A stretch of 64,000 nucleotides of DNA. It comes from an uncultured Sinobacteraceae bacterium (GTDB lineage: Bacteria > Pseudomonadota > Gammaproteobacteria > Steroidobacterales > Steroidobacteraceae). This document shows, in pieces, positions 42,040 to 51,283 of this stretch. A program made the position numbers and the translations under genes. The first letter of the stretch is position 1. The number at the start of each line of letters is the position of its first letter. A model generated the notes under the pieces. The model worked only from the letters and a program-made list of their open reading frames with translations. It did no database searches and was not told the DNA's origin. The DNA lies in NCBI GenBank assembly GCA_937902995.1, contig CALEKY010000142.1, forward strand, positions 1 through 64,000, read 5' to 3'.

Positions 42040-43307
42040 CAGGCCGTTTCCATTGAGAATCCGCAATGAGTTCGGTACAGGTCGCGATACTGCTCGACCA
42101 TGCGATTCAGCGAGAACAGGCGCTCGCAGCGCTCTCGAGCGGCGGCGCCGTGCGCCTCGCGAAGCCGTTCATCGGCCGCATATCTTTCGATCAGGGCAGC
42201 AAGCGCCTGCGAATCCCCGGGCGGTGCAAACGCTCCGGTGACGCCGTCTTCGATCAACTCGAGATTCCCGCCGGTCGCGCTCGCGATGACAGGCAAGCCG
42301 CTCGCCATGGCTTCGAGCACCGTGTTCGAGATGCCTTCGCGTTGCGAGCCGAGCACGAAGACGTCGAAAGACCTCATCAACTCGGCTACGTTGTCGCGAC
42401 TGCCGGCAAGCCATACGGCGTCACCTTCGCCTGCGGCGGCAATCTCTGCCTGTACGGCCCCCATGAGCGGTCCGTCGCCGATCAGAGCGAGGCGTACGTC
42501 GCGACCCGCCGCGACGAGCGACTTGCGCGCCTTCAAGAAGGCCTGCACCGTATTGAGAGGATCCTTGATGGCCGATAGTCGCGTCACCGAACCGATCACG
42601 ACGCTCGAAGACGGAAAGCGATCGGCCGGCAGACACGAACGTCTCGCCGGACTCCTGTCCGGATAAAATCGTTGCGTGTCGACGCCGTTACAGATGTGCC
42701 GCACTTTTGCTGCAGGGATTCCCACGCGTTCGACCAGCCATCGTTCGAGATCGCGCGACACGGCGACCACCGATTGAACGAACGGATTCAAAGCACGCCT
42801 CAGGAAAATGTACTTGCGATTGACGCCGTCCGGATCGTGCACGTCCCAGCCATGCTCGCCGTGAATGCGTTTCGGAACACCCGCGAGCCACGCAACGAAC
42901 TGGCAGTCCATCGGACCGATATTGCGCGTGTGCACCACAACGGGCCGCAACAAACGAAGCAGCTTCCAGAGCCTCACGTACGAGGACACGTCCGTTCCCG
43001 GCCGCTTCTGGAGCTCGAATACGCGTACATCAGATCGACGAATCCTGGCCTTGAAATCCGATGCTTCGGTGAGCGCGATGATCGCGTGTTCGAACTCGCT
43101 TTCAGGCAGATTGTTGACGAGGTTGACCAGGCCGTTCTCCATCCCGCCGTAATCGAGCCTGAACACGATGTGGGCGATCAGCGGCCGGGATGACTTGCCT
43201 TTTGCTACCGTCGTTGCCGGTGCGAAAACCGACGAACGCTGTGAGGCCGGCGCCGCAGGTTGCGGCACATCCCGAAGGTCCGACGTTCGATCCTCGGCCG
43301 AGCTCAT
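42039..43307 (-). CDS. Glycosyltransferase family 4 (PEP-CTERM/EpsH1-associated sugar transferase)
   Basis: A 422-residue GT-B enzyme. IAHIVFRLDYGGMENGLVNL is a diagnostic N-terminal signature of the exosortase-associated sugar transferase; IHGEHGWDVHDPDG and GISNTVLEAMASGLPVIASATGG follow. I start at the ATG four bases after the AsnB stop; the extra residues further upstream are unsupported. About 40 residues precede the GT-B core, longer than usual. Overlaps the next AsnB gene by one base. Confidence 0.87.
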   Translation of the reverse strand: MSSAEDRTSDLRDVPQPAAPASQRSSVFAPATTVAKGKSSRPLIAHIVFRLDYGGMENGLVNLVNNLPESEFEHAIIALTEASDFKARIRRSDVRVFELQKRPGTDVSSYVRLWKLLRLLRPVVVHTRNIGPMDCQFVAWLAGVPKRIHGEHGWDVHDPDGVNRKYIFLRRALNPFVQSVVAVSRDLERWLVERVGIPAAKVRHICNGVDTQRFYPDRSPARRSCLPADRFPSSSVVIGSVTRLSAIKDPLNTVQAFLKARKSLVAAGRDVRLALIGDGPLMGAVQAEIAAAGEGDAVWLAGSRDNVAELMRSFDVFVLGSQREGISNTVLEAMASGLPVIASATGGNLELIEDGVTGAFAPPGDSQALAALIERYAADERLREAHGAAARERCERLFSLNRMVEQYRDLYRTHCGFSMETA

Positions 43308-43311
43308 CGCT

Positions 43312-45243
43312 TCAGGCTGCCAACAATTCCGACAACTCGCCGCCGACATCGAGCGCATCGCGTCCATCGATGAACAGACGGCACCAAAGCTCGAGATTCA
43401 TCATCGCGAGCAGCAGATCGGTGAAATCTTCCCGACTTTGGTCGTGTGCCTCGATCACCGATTGAACCTCCGGCCACGACAGCACACCGCGCGACTCCAC
43501 GGTCGACTTGCCGAGCAGCACGCGGCGCAACGGCTCCAACTCGCTCTTCAGCCATGAGCCTATCGGCGCACCGAAGCCTCGCTTGCTACGGTCGAGGATC
43601 TCCGGCGGCAAGACGTCGACCAGAGCCCGCTTGAGAAGGTACTTCAGCTCGCCGTTGCGCATCTTGAGCTCGGCGGGAATCTGTGCGGCAAGCTCCACCA
43701 GTCGATGATCGAGAAACGGCACGCGGCATTCGATGGACGTCGCCATCGTGATCTTGTCGGTGAGCAAGAGCAGATCTTCCGGGAGCTGTGTCTGCGCATC
43801 GATGCGCATCAGGCGCAGCAACGGGTCGTCCGCTGTTTCTGCTTCTGCCAGACGATCGAAGTCGCTTACTCGCTCTGCGCCGTTCACGAGCAGCGTGCTC
43901 AATCGATCTCTCGTGCATATCTCGACGAACTCGCGATACTGCTGCGCCCATGGCAGCTCGCTTGCCGCCACGAACCTCTTGGCATATCGCGCCAGATCCA
44001 TGAATCGACTGCCGCGACCGCTCGGCAGCGCAGCAGCCAACGGACGAATGACCTGCGTTCGCACCCAACGCGGCAACCTTTGATAACGGCGCTGATAATG
44101 ATCGCCGAGATAACGACGATAGCCGGCGAAGAGCTCGTCTCCGCCGACGCCGGAAAGAATCACTTTCACGCTCTTCGCAGCAAGCTCGGCGACGAGGTAC
44201 GTCGTAACGATCGCGCTGTCTGAAATCGGCTCTTCGACGTGCCACAGCAGCTTCGGCAGCAACGTCGCCACATTCGGTGAGACGAGAATCTCTCGATGGT
44301 TCGTGCGGTAGCGCCGCGCCACGATGTCCGCAAAGGCGAGCTCGTTGAAATAGCTTGCAGCGCCCGGACCGCCGTATCCGATCGAATAGGTGTTGACCGG
44401 CGCATCGCTCGATTGCGCCATGAGTGCGACCACCGCGCTCGAATCGATGCCGCCCGACAGGAACGCACCGATGGGCACATCGCTCACCATATGATCCGTC
44501 ACCGCACGTTGCAGCTCGGTACGAATTGCATCGGTCCATGCGCTTTCGCTCATGTCCCGGCGGACGCGGTCCGGAATCTGCCAATAGCGCTCGACGCGGA
44601 TGCCGGACGGCTCCCAAATGAGTGCCGATGCGGGCGCGAGCTTCTGCACACCCTTGAAGATGGTCTTGGGCGCAATCGCGTAACCCAACGACAGATAGTC
44701 GCGTACCGCGGCGAGGTCCAACTCGCAGCCTCGCGGGGAGACGGCGGTGAGCGACTTCACCTCGGAAGCGAACTGCAACGCACCGTCGAGAACGCGATAG
44801 TAGAGCGGCTTTTGACCCATTCGATCGCGCGCCAACACGAGACGCTTGCGACGCTCGTCCCATAGCGCGATCGCGTACATGCCGGACAGCCGTTCCAGGA
44901 ACCGTACCCCCAGCTCTTCATACAAGTGCAGGACCACTTCGACATCGCTGCCGGTTCGAAACGTGTGGCCCGAGCGCTTGAGCTCGTCGCGCAGCTCGCG
45001 GAAGTTGTAGATTTCGCCGTTGCAAACGACCCAGAGCGTCTCGTCCTCGTTCGCGATCGGCTGATGGCCGCCGACCAGATCGATGATCGACAGACGCCGC
45101 ATCCCCAGGATGACGTCCGGCGTTGCGTGAAAACCTTCGTCGTCGGGTCCACGATGCTCGATCAGAGCCGCCATCCGCCGCACATCATCGAGCGACAGCG
45201 GAGGACCGCCCGCGCTCCGGACCATGCCTACTATTCCGCACAT
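43312..45243 (-). CDS. asnB: Asparagine synthetase-type amidotransferase 2
   Basis: A 643-residue full-length AsnB-type enzyme: Cys2 of MCGIVG, RRLSIIDL, NGEIYNF, PP-loop SGGIDSSAVV and SGVGGDELFAGYRRY. The second motif has GVGGDE instead of GDGGDE, otherwise normal. It is followed four bases later by a glycosyltransferase gene. A 126-base gap separates it from the upstream FemAB gene, so it could have its own promoter. With the two other canonical AsnBs it makes a set of three glutamine-dependent amidating enzymes in one locus. Confidence 0.9.
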   Translation of the reverse strand: MCGIVGMVRSAGGPPLSLDDVRRMAALIEHRGPDDEGFHATPDVILGMRRLSIIDLVGGHQPIANEDETLWVVCNGEIYNFRELRDELKRSGHTFRTGSDVEVVLHLYEELGVRFLERLSGMYAIALWDERRKRLVLARDRMGQKPLYYRVLDGALQFASEVKSLTAVSPRGCELDLAAVRDYLSLGYAIAPKTIFKGVQKLAPASALIWEPSGIRVERYWQIPDRVRRDMSESAWTDAIRTELQRAVTDHMVSDVPIGAFLSGGIDSSAVVALMAQSSDAPVNTYSIGYGGPGAASYFNELAFADIVARRYRTNHREILVSPNVATLLPKLLWHVEEPISDSAIVTTYLVAELAAKSVKVILSGVGGDELFAGYRRYLGDHYQRRYQRLPRWVRTQVIRPLAAALPSGRGSRFMDLARYAKRFVAASELPWAQQYREFVEICTRDRLSTLLVNGAERVSDFDRLAEAETADDPLLRLMRIDAQTQLPEDLLLLTDKITMATSIECRVPFLDHRLVELAAQIPAELKMRNGELKYLLKRALVDVLPPEILDRSKRGFGAPIGSWLKSELEPLRRVLLGKSTVESRGVLSWPEVQSVIEAHDQSREDFTDLLLAMMNLELWCRLFIDGRDALDVGGELSELLAA

Positions 45244-45369
45244 ATGCGAGCTGACGACTCTAGTTCGGTTGATTGACGGTGCCAGTGGACGTTAGTCGGA
45301 TCGCTCACGTTCCCACATAAGGGCACCGCCGCCCACGACGCCGATCACGAAATCCTGCCTGTCTACCTT

Positions 45370-46461
45370 TCACGGCAGATTCCGCACCAGCAGCGGTCCA
45401 AGCCGATTCGTCACAGCGAGCGGGAGACGCCGCCACACGGAGACGGCCAGGCGGTACTTCGGATTCGAGGGATTGAGCATCGGCGGTGCGCCGCCGCCGC
45501 GCATCCAGTACTGCCAATGCAGTTGATGCGGCTGCGCCCCCCACTGCTTCTTGAAACGATACGTACCGGCATCGACGGTCGACCTTCCGAAATCGAACAC
45601 CGTGCAATGCTCGGCGCACGCGTACTCGAGCATGCTCCAGTAGAGAAGCATGTTGACGCCAATCGGGTTCGCCTCCCGCAGCGACGAGGCCCACGGAACC
45701 TCCAAGCTGTCGCGATGGCGAATGACGAACGACGCTGCGACTGGCGAGCCATTCAGGCGAACTGCAAACAACTTCGCCTTCGGACCCAACGCCTCGAGAA
45801 TGGTCGCGAAGAAGGCACGCGAATAAACGGGCGTCCCGAGATCGCGCATGTTGCGTGAGAAAACGGCGTAGAAGTCATCGAGCAGCTCCGCACCGCCGCT
45901 CACCGCGACTGCGCCCTCTCGAATCGGGCGCTTGATCTGCGATCTCACTTTCGCCCCGAGCCGCTTGCTCAGCGCCTCCGCCGAATCCGGCAACTCCAGG
46001 AGCATGGCTACCTTGTCGGTTCTAGTCGGCCAGTCCGCCATAACGGGAGCGGTACATCTCAACTCGAGATGGGACACGCCAAGCGACTCCGCGCATCGCG
46101 CAGCGGCCTCGTTGAGCGCCTGCGCGATCGCCGAACTGTCGGCGGCCGGACCACCGTAGTTGAAGTACGGCATCGAGACCATGAAATCGCCGAACAACAG
46201 GCTGCGCAGCCGCACTGCAGGCAATACACCGCAGATCCGGCCATCGCCGCCGCGCGCCACGAAGTAGTGGCTCTCGTGGCCGAACAGATCGCGAATCAGC
46301 TTGCGCCAGAGATAGAAGTGATAAATCGAGGCCTGTGGACAGCGGTTGACGTACGCGTCCCACTCCGCGGCGACCTCATCGCCAATTCGTTCGATCGATA
46401 TCGGCGATTGTGTCGGCGGAAAATGCGGAGATGTCGTGATTTGAGCGTGAGCCGGGTTCAC
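45370..46461 (-). CDS. FemAB-family protein, XrtA/PEP-CTERM-associated
   Basis: A 363-residue protein of the FemAB/GNAT type. The N-terminal VAAEWDAYVNRCPQASIYH and C-terminal GVNMLLYWSMLEYACAEHC with FDFGRSTVDAGTYRFKKQWG are recognised in the exosortase-associated FemAB family. FemAB proteins transfer aminoacyl groups from tRNA to peptidoglycan; here the acceptor may be glycan or lipid intermediate. The start codon is GTG, overlapping the upstream deacetylase stop by four bases. It fits an aminoacyl-decoration theme with ligases and amidotransferases nearby. Confidence 0.87.
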   Translation of the reverse strand: MNPAHAQITTSPHFPPTQSPISIERIGDEVAAEWDAYVNRCPQASIYHFYLWRKLIRDLFGHESHYFVARGGDGRICGVLPAVRLRSLLFGDFMVSMPYFNYGGPAADSSAIAQALNEAAARCAESLGVSHLELRCTAPVMADWPTRTDKVAMLLELPDSAEALSKRLGAKVRSQIKRPIREGAVAVSGGAELLDDFYAVFSRNMRDLGTPVYSRAFFATILEALGPKAKLFAVRLNGSPVAASFVIRHRDSLEVPWASSLREANPIGVNMLLYWSMLEYACAEHCTVFDFGRSTVDAGTYRFKKQWGAQPHQLHWQYWMRGGGAPPMLNPSNPKYRLAVSVWRRLPLAVTNRLGPLLVRNLP

Positions 46462-47351
46462 ACCGAGCTCCCCGCCAACGCGCGATCCAGCACCGGTGAA
46501 TACTCGGCCGCCGATGCGCTAAGAAACACATCTTCCATCGCAGCCCAGCGGAAATCGTCGAGCAGCGCTTCGAGTCGTCGCTCCGTCCGATGCAAGTTGG
46601 TGTAGTGCCGGAAACGCGAGCGCCACGGTGCATCGACACGAGGCTGGTCGGGATCGATCTCCCATGGATGAAGGTAGAAGACGGCCGGCAGGCCCTCTGC
46701 GTTCGTCCGCCGCAGTGCCCAGCGGAACACCGAGTACGGCAATAGCCGGAAGTAGCCGCCGCCTGCGCATGGGAGCTCCTGGCCGAGAATCCTCGTCGTC
46801 GTGAGCGGTACTTCGATGAGGCGTCCGGAGGCCACGCGATAAGGCTTGCGCGACGTACCGGGCATGCCGTAGAGATCGTGCCTTACCGGGAACACGCTCG
46901 AGTCGTATTCGAATCCCAGCTCCTCGAGGATATCGAGCGCCCAAAGCGAACTCGACGTGATCGAGTACGTCGCAGCACGATAGCCGCGCACCTTCGTGCC
47001 TGTTAGATCCTCGAGCAGATTCTTCGACCGCCGCGTCTCCTCGCGAAAGATCTCAGGAGTCTGTTTGTACACGAGCTCGTGCGTGAGCCCGTGACATGCG
47101 ATCTCATGTCCCGCGCGATGCAGTTCGCGAATAAGATCAGGATGCCGCTCCGCAACCCAGCCGAGGACGAAGAACGTCACTCTTACGCCGCGACGAGCGA
47201 ACAAATCCAGCAGCCGACGCGTGTTGCGCTCGACCCGCGACTCCATGCGCGGCCAATCGTCGCGTTTGAGCGAGCCTGAGAACGCTGTCACGTGGAAGTG
47301 CTCTTCCACGTCCACGGTCATCGCATTGGTGATCGCCGCTCGCTGACTCAT
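46458..47351 (-). CDS. Polysaccharide deacetylase, XrtA/PEP-CTERM-associated
   Basis: A 297-residue NodB-domain protein without a signal peptide. The family-defining start NAMTVDVEEHFHV, the metal motif HEIACHGLTHELVY and RGYRAATYSITSSSLWALD are present; the C-terminal PAVFYLHPWEIDPDQPR holds a conserved His. It would deacetylate a sugar during assembly. I start at the ATG four bases after the previous gene's stop; the longer frame overlaps the outer-membrane gene and is unsupported. Confidence 0.88.
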   Translation of the reverse strand: MSQRAAITNAMTVDVEEHFHVTAFSGSLKRDDWPRMESRVERNTRRLLDLFARRGVRVTFFVLGWVAERHPDLIRELHRAGHEIACHGLTHELVYKQTPEIFREETRRSKNLLEDLTGTKVRGYRAATYSITSSSLWALDILEELGFEYDSSVFPVRHDLYGMPGTSRKPYRVASGRLIEVPLTTTRILGQELPCAGGGYFRLLPYSVFRWALRRTNAEGLPAVFYLHPWEIDPDQPRVDAPWRSRFRHYTNLHRTERRLEALLDDFRWAAMEDVFLSASAAEYSPVLDRALAGSSV

Positions 47352-47355
47352 ATCG

Positions 47356-48657
47356 TCACCTACGGCGCGTATATGCCAGGCCAAGATAGGCCCGATTCTC
47401 GTCGAACTCGCGCACTCCGCCATCGCTCGATCCTTCGAAGTGCTCCAGGCGCAACCGCACTGACAAGCTTGGACCCACGAGCCAGCTAAGGCCAACGCCG
47501 ACATGCCACTCGTCGAACGAGAAGTTCTCGTTGACCAGCTCTTCCTTCGTATAGCTGGCCGTGAGCGAGCCGTCCAAGCGGGGCGTCAGGTGTCTCGACA
47601 GCCGCAATGCAGCTCCATATAGATCGCGATCGTCGAGAGTTTCCACCTCGTGACTTTCCGATCGAGCGCTCAGAGTTACCGAGAAAGAGCTCCGTACCCG
47701 ATCCGTCGTCCATGTGAGATACGCATAGTCCATCTGATACGCATCGCGCGTCGCGATTGCATCACCCGTTCCGGGATCGACGCCCGTGATCTCCTGAACT
47801 CGGCGAAAGCCCAATCCTGTCGTCACGAATTCGGTACCCACGTTCAGGCCGATACGCGAGCGAGCTGCAACAGATTGGGAAAGCTCAAGGCGTGCCAGCA
47901 CACCACCAGACGAGTTCGTACCGTCGTCGACCTGGTTATAGCCGCCGTCGAGCACAAAGCTAGACCGCTCGTTGACAGTCGACCAACGCAGAAAAGCCTG
48001 ATCGATGCGATAGTCCTGGATGAGCTCGTCATCGTAATCGACGTCGGACGAGGAGCCGTTCAACGAAATGCTCGTGAACGTCGACAACTGCCGGATCAGC
48101 GCCAGTGATCCCGTGAGCATGGTCGAATCTGTGCTCTCGCCCTCGTAATAGGTGTCGGAATAGCGACCCGACACTTGCACGAACGTGCGTTGACCGAGTG
48201 GCAACGTCACATCCGGACCGGTCGAGAAGTAGTTGATGTCCCGCCTGTTGTCGGGGTTGTCTACGAGGCGCCTGTCGTTGGAGATCTGCCCGAAGTTGTC
48301 GGTGACAACCCATGTAAACCGCTCTGGTATGAGCGTGAACAGGACTGCACCTCTCACGCCGCCGACGATTTCGCTATCGAATGCGCTGTCGAAGTATTCG
48401 CGGTACTCGAGCCGTCCGGTGATATCCGCATCGAGTCGTCGCCGAACCGTGGCCAAACCAAAAGCGATCGTTCCCGTGCCCACGGTTTCGGACTGCTCAT
48501 CCTCGGATGCGCGGCCAACGTTGTCCGTGTACTCCGCACCGGCCTCGACTGTCCAGAAAGTTTCGGTCGTCCGCGGCACGCCTTGGGCAACAGCCAACGC
48601 CGGCAAAGCGCTCGCCGTTACGGAAACCGCGAGCACTCGAATCATTCGTGAACACAT
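47356..48657 (-). CDS. Outer-membrane beta-barrel protein, PEP-CTERM system-associated
   Basis: A 433-residue exported protein. Signal peptide about 1-24 (cleavage after ALAVA), then alternating amphipathic strands throughout (for example VEAGAEYTDNV, ADITGRLEYREYF, SRIGLNVGTEFVT, DGSLTASYTKEEL) ending in an aromatic/hydrophobic strand AYLGLAYTRRR. It is homologous to the hypothetical porin-like protein always found next to exosortase A export genes. It probably forms an outer-membrane channel or scaffold for the polymer. Located between the kinase and deacetylase genes. Confidence 0.85.
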   Translation of the reverse strand: MCSRMIRVLAVSVTASALPALAVAQGVPRTTETFWTVEAGAEYTDNVGRASEDEQSETVGTGTIAFGLATVRRRLDADITGRLEYREYFDSAFDSEIVGGVRGAVLFTLIPERFTWVVTDNFGQISNDRRLVDNPDNRRDINYFSTGPDVTLPLGQRTFVQVSGRYSDTYYEGESTDSTMLTGSLALIRQLSTFTSISLNGSSSDVDYDDELIQDYRIDQAFLRWSTVNERSSFVLDGGYNQVDDGTNSSGGVLARLELSQSVAARSRIGLNVGTEFVTTGLGFRRVQEITGVDPGTGDAIATRDAYQMDYAYLTWTTDRVRSSFSVTLSARSESHEVETLDDRDLYGAALRLSRHLTPRLDGSLTASYTKEELVNENFSFDEWHVGVGLSWLVGPSLSVRLRLEHFEGSSDGGVREFDENRAYLGLAYTRRR

Positions 48658-48687
48658 TGAACCGCCCCCTGCTCCTGGCTGAAGCGC

Positions 48688-49644
48688 TCAGGCGCCGATG
48701 GCTTGAACGGATTGTGCTTCGTTGTCGGCTGCGAACCCGTAGTCCTTGTAGGGGCGATAGCCGTAGCGATAGCCGTAGTAATAACCGATCGGACCGGACA
48801 ACTCCGCCTGATTCAACACCAACCAGATCTTCTTGTCCTCGCCGATGGCCGCCAATGCTTCGTCCACGGCGTGCTGCGGGGTCACGCCTGCTTTCACGAC
48901 GAGCACGATTTGACCCACGAGCGTAGTCAGCACGCGCGACTCGCTCGTCAGCAAGATCGGCAGAGAGTCGAACAGCACGATACAGCGCGGTTGAACGGTC
49001 GCAAGCTGCGCCGCGACTTCAGCCATTCTGGCGCTCGCAAGCAACTCGGTTGCGGTATCCGAAGGCGTTCCCGCCGGAAGAATGCTCAGCCCGGGAATGT
49101 CTGTCGGCAGAATGACCGATCTCACATCGAGATCGGGATTGCTCAGCACGTCGAGCAGCCCTGGCTCCATGTCCACGCCGAACAGCTTACTCACATGCGG
49201 CTTGATGACATCGCCGTCCACCAGGATCACGGAATGATCCTTCTCGCGCGCGATGCTGAATGCGAGATTGATACCCGTAAAGGTCTTGCCATCCCCCGGT
49301 ACGGCACTCGCAATCATGATGAGTTGCGGCAGCGATCCGTCTGGGACGTCGCTATTGAATGCAGCTTTGATCAAAGGCCGTTTGATGGCGCGATATTGAT
49401 CCGCAATTTCCCGCTCCTGGTCGGGCGGCGGCAACAAACCGGATGCACGCAGCGCGTCTCGATCCACTTTGACGACGCGATTCGGATCGACCACCACAGG
49501 CTTGGGCGGCTCCGGCGTCACATGCTGTGCAACGTGAGCTACCGAAACAACGCGGCCGATTGGGGCCGGAGGGACCTGCAGTCCCTCTTTCCGAGCGCGG
49601 TCGCTCGCCTGCATCTTCTGAAGCGCTTTTTCTACGAGACTCAC
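48688..49644 (-). CDS. Tyrosine autokinase, XrtA-associated (BY-kinase)
   Basis: A 318-residue bacterial tyrosine kinase of the Wzc/CapB type, here separate from its membrane partner. Walker A ASAVPGDGKTFTG has Lys120; the Walker A-prime motif VILVDGDVIKPH and Walker B IVLFDSLPIL follow. The C-terminal tail (residues 287-304, coordinates 48733-48786) is Tyr-rich, eight Tyr in 18 residues, matching the autophosphorylated cluster. It should control polymer length and export through the chain-length protein encoded just upstream. Confidence 0.9.
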   Translation of the reverse strand: MSLVEKALQKMQASDRARKEGLQVPPAPIGRVVSVAHVAQHVTPEPPKPVVVDPNRVVKVDRDALRASGLLPPPDQEREIADQYRAIKRPLIKAAFNSDVPDGSLPQLIMIASAVPGDGKTFTGINLAFSIAREKDHSVILVDGDVIKPHVSKLFGVDMEPGLLDVLSNPDLDVRSVILPTDIPGLSILPAGTPSDTATELLASARMAEVAAQLATVQPRCIVLFDSLPILLTSESRVLTTLVGQIVLVVKAGVTPQHAVDEALAAIGEDKKIWLVLNQAELSGPIGYYYGYRYGYRPYKDYGFAADNEAQSVQAIGA

Positions 49645-49651
49645 GCTGACC

Positions 49652-51277
49652 TCACGCGGGACCCAAAATACGCTGTGCGAAACGCATCAGGGGCTCGTTA
49701 GCAACGACGAAAAATAGGCACGCCAGAACCAACAGTGCGGCTGCACCCGAGAACCCAAGAAGATTCCTTCGAGCAGCAGCTTTTTGTCCCGGCAGCCAGG
49801 TGCGGCTGACAGCGCCCAAGACCGGCAGCCCCGTTCGTTCAGCAAGAACCCGGACGTTCTGATAAACCGGACGCAACTGATCGAGCAGGAACATCAATCC
49901 GCCGGCAACCGCGAGACCCGCCATCAAAACCATCACGAACAGGATCGGCCGATTTGGCGCAACCGGTTGAAGTCCGACGACAGGGGGATCGATGACCTGG
50001 AATTTCACGACTCCTTGTTTTTCGGCGCTCTCGGACAACTTGGCCGTCTCTCGTCGTTCAACGAGCTCTAGGTAACGCGATCTCGTGATTTCATAGTCGC
50101 GGTTCAATCTGGCGAGCTCTGCTTCGACTTCCGGCACGGTATCGACGAGCCGCTGCAATTCGCTCACACGCGCATTGCGCTGCGCTAGATCCTGCCGCAA
50201 CTCAGCGAGTTGCACCTCTGTGCGCTTGATCTCGGACTGGATCGCCTGATAGACAGGATTACTCTTGAGTGACGATGCCATGCTCCCGGTGGCGCGCTGT
50301 CCGCTCGAAATCCTTGCAAGTTCTTCCTGCTGGCGAGCTCTCATCTCGTCGATCGTGGCGCGCAACGCGACGACTTCAGGATGCTTCTCCGTGTACCGGA
50401 GCAACATCTCTTGCAGTCTCGTCTCCATTTCCTGGATGCGGTACGTCAGATCGCCGACCTCCCCGTCTGCGGGCGCCACCGGCGCACCGAATCCGAACAG
50501 GAACGGATCCTCGCCAGAAAGCTGCCGTTGCAACTCCGCGCGGCGACTTTCAGCAAGACTCAAGGCTCTTCGCACTTCCCCAACGCCTTCCATTTCGGCC
50601 TGCAAGCGCGCGAAATAGTCGCCGCGCTGGCCCGGCATCAAGCCGACGTTGCGCTTCTTGAATTCCGCGAGCCGATTCTCAGCCTCGGTCAGACGCAGCT
50701 CGAGCTGTGCGATCTCATCGTCGAGAAACCGTTGCGCCGATTCTTGTCCGGTGCGCTTCGTGCCCAGCGTTTCTTCGACGAAGGTGTTCAACAACGTTTC
50801 GACGACAGCAAGCGCTTTGTCGCGGCGAACGTCTTGGAAAGTGATGCTGTACAAGCCGTCTGTCGAGGGCCTGCTTCGCGAGCGCGTTTCAGTCGCAACT
50901 TGGATGCGCTCTTGTAGAGAGTTGAGTAGTGCCTCGCGCTGTTCCGGCGTTGTCGCCCGGAGATCTAGATCCGTCTTTCGAGCCACAGTCTCGAGCGTCG
51001 GCCGGCTCAGCAGCGCCTGGCGCACGACAGACAATTCGGATTCGACGTTCGGATCGAGCGCCAGTCCGCGCAGCAACGGCCCGAGAACAGTCTGCGAGTC
51101 GACATAGACCCGCGCCTTCGCCTCGTAGACGTTCGGAATGGTGAATACATAAGCCCAGCCGGCAATACAGATCGCCCAGGCCGCAGCGAGCCCGATCCAG
51201 CGGAAGCGCCAACTCCCCCGGATGATGTCCAGGATCCTAACGATCTGTTCTTGCACGTCAGCTGGTCTCTGTTGCAC
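49652..51277 (-). CDS. Polysaccharide chain-length determinant, XrtA-associated (Wzz/PCP type)
   Basis: A 541-residue inner-membrane protein. The N-terminal Wzz domain includes one membrane helix (about 26-45), a long periplasmic coiled coil rich in Leu, Glu and Arg (about 170-420, for example EIAQLELRLTEAENRLAEFKKRNVG), a second membrane helix near 455-475, and a third segment near 510-530. GNVY-like NVYEAKARVYVDSQTVL is conserved. It governs chain length with the tyrosine kinase next door. Starts at GTG six bases after the export gene stop. Confidence 0.9.
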   Translation of the reverse strand: MQQRPADVQEQIVRILDIIRGSWRFRWIGLAAAWAICIAGWAYVFTIPNVYEAKARVYVDSQTVLGPLLRGLALDPNVESELSVVRQALLSRPTLETVARKTDLDLRATTPEQREALLNSLQERIQVATETRSRSRPSTDGLYSITFQDVRRDKALAVVETLLNTFVEETLGTKRTGQESAQRFLDDEIAQLELRLTEAENRLAEFKKRNVGLMPGQRGDYFARLQAEMEGVGEVRRALSLAESRRAELQRQLSGEDPFLFGFGAPVAPADGEVGDLTYRIQEMETRLQEMLLRYTEKHPEVVALRATIDEMRARQQEELARISSGQRATGSMASSLKSNPVYQAIQSEIKRTEVQLAELRQDLAQRNARVSELQRLVDTVPEVEAELARLNRDYEITRSRYLELVERRETAKLSESAEKQGVVKFQVIDPPVVGLQPVAPNRPILFVMVLMAGLAVAGGLMFLLDQLRPVYQNVRVLAERTGLPVLGAVSRTWLPGQKAAARRNLLGFSGAAALLVLACLFFVVANEPLMRFAQRILGPA

Positions 51278-51283
51278 GGCGCC

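Noticed and set aside
45270..45290. TGGCAC on the minus strand before the second canonical asnB
   Set aside because: No TTGC at the right distance, so only a chance half-site.
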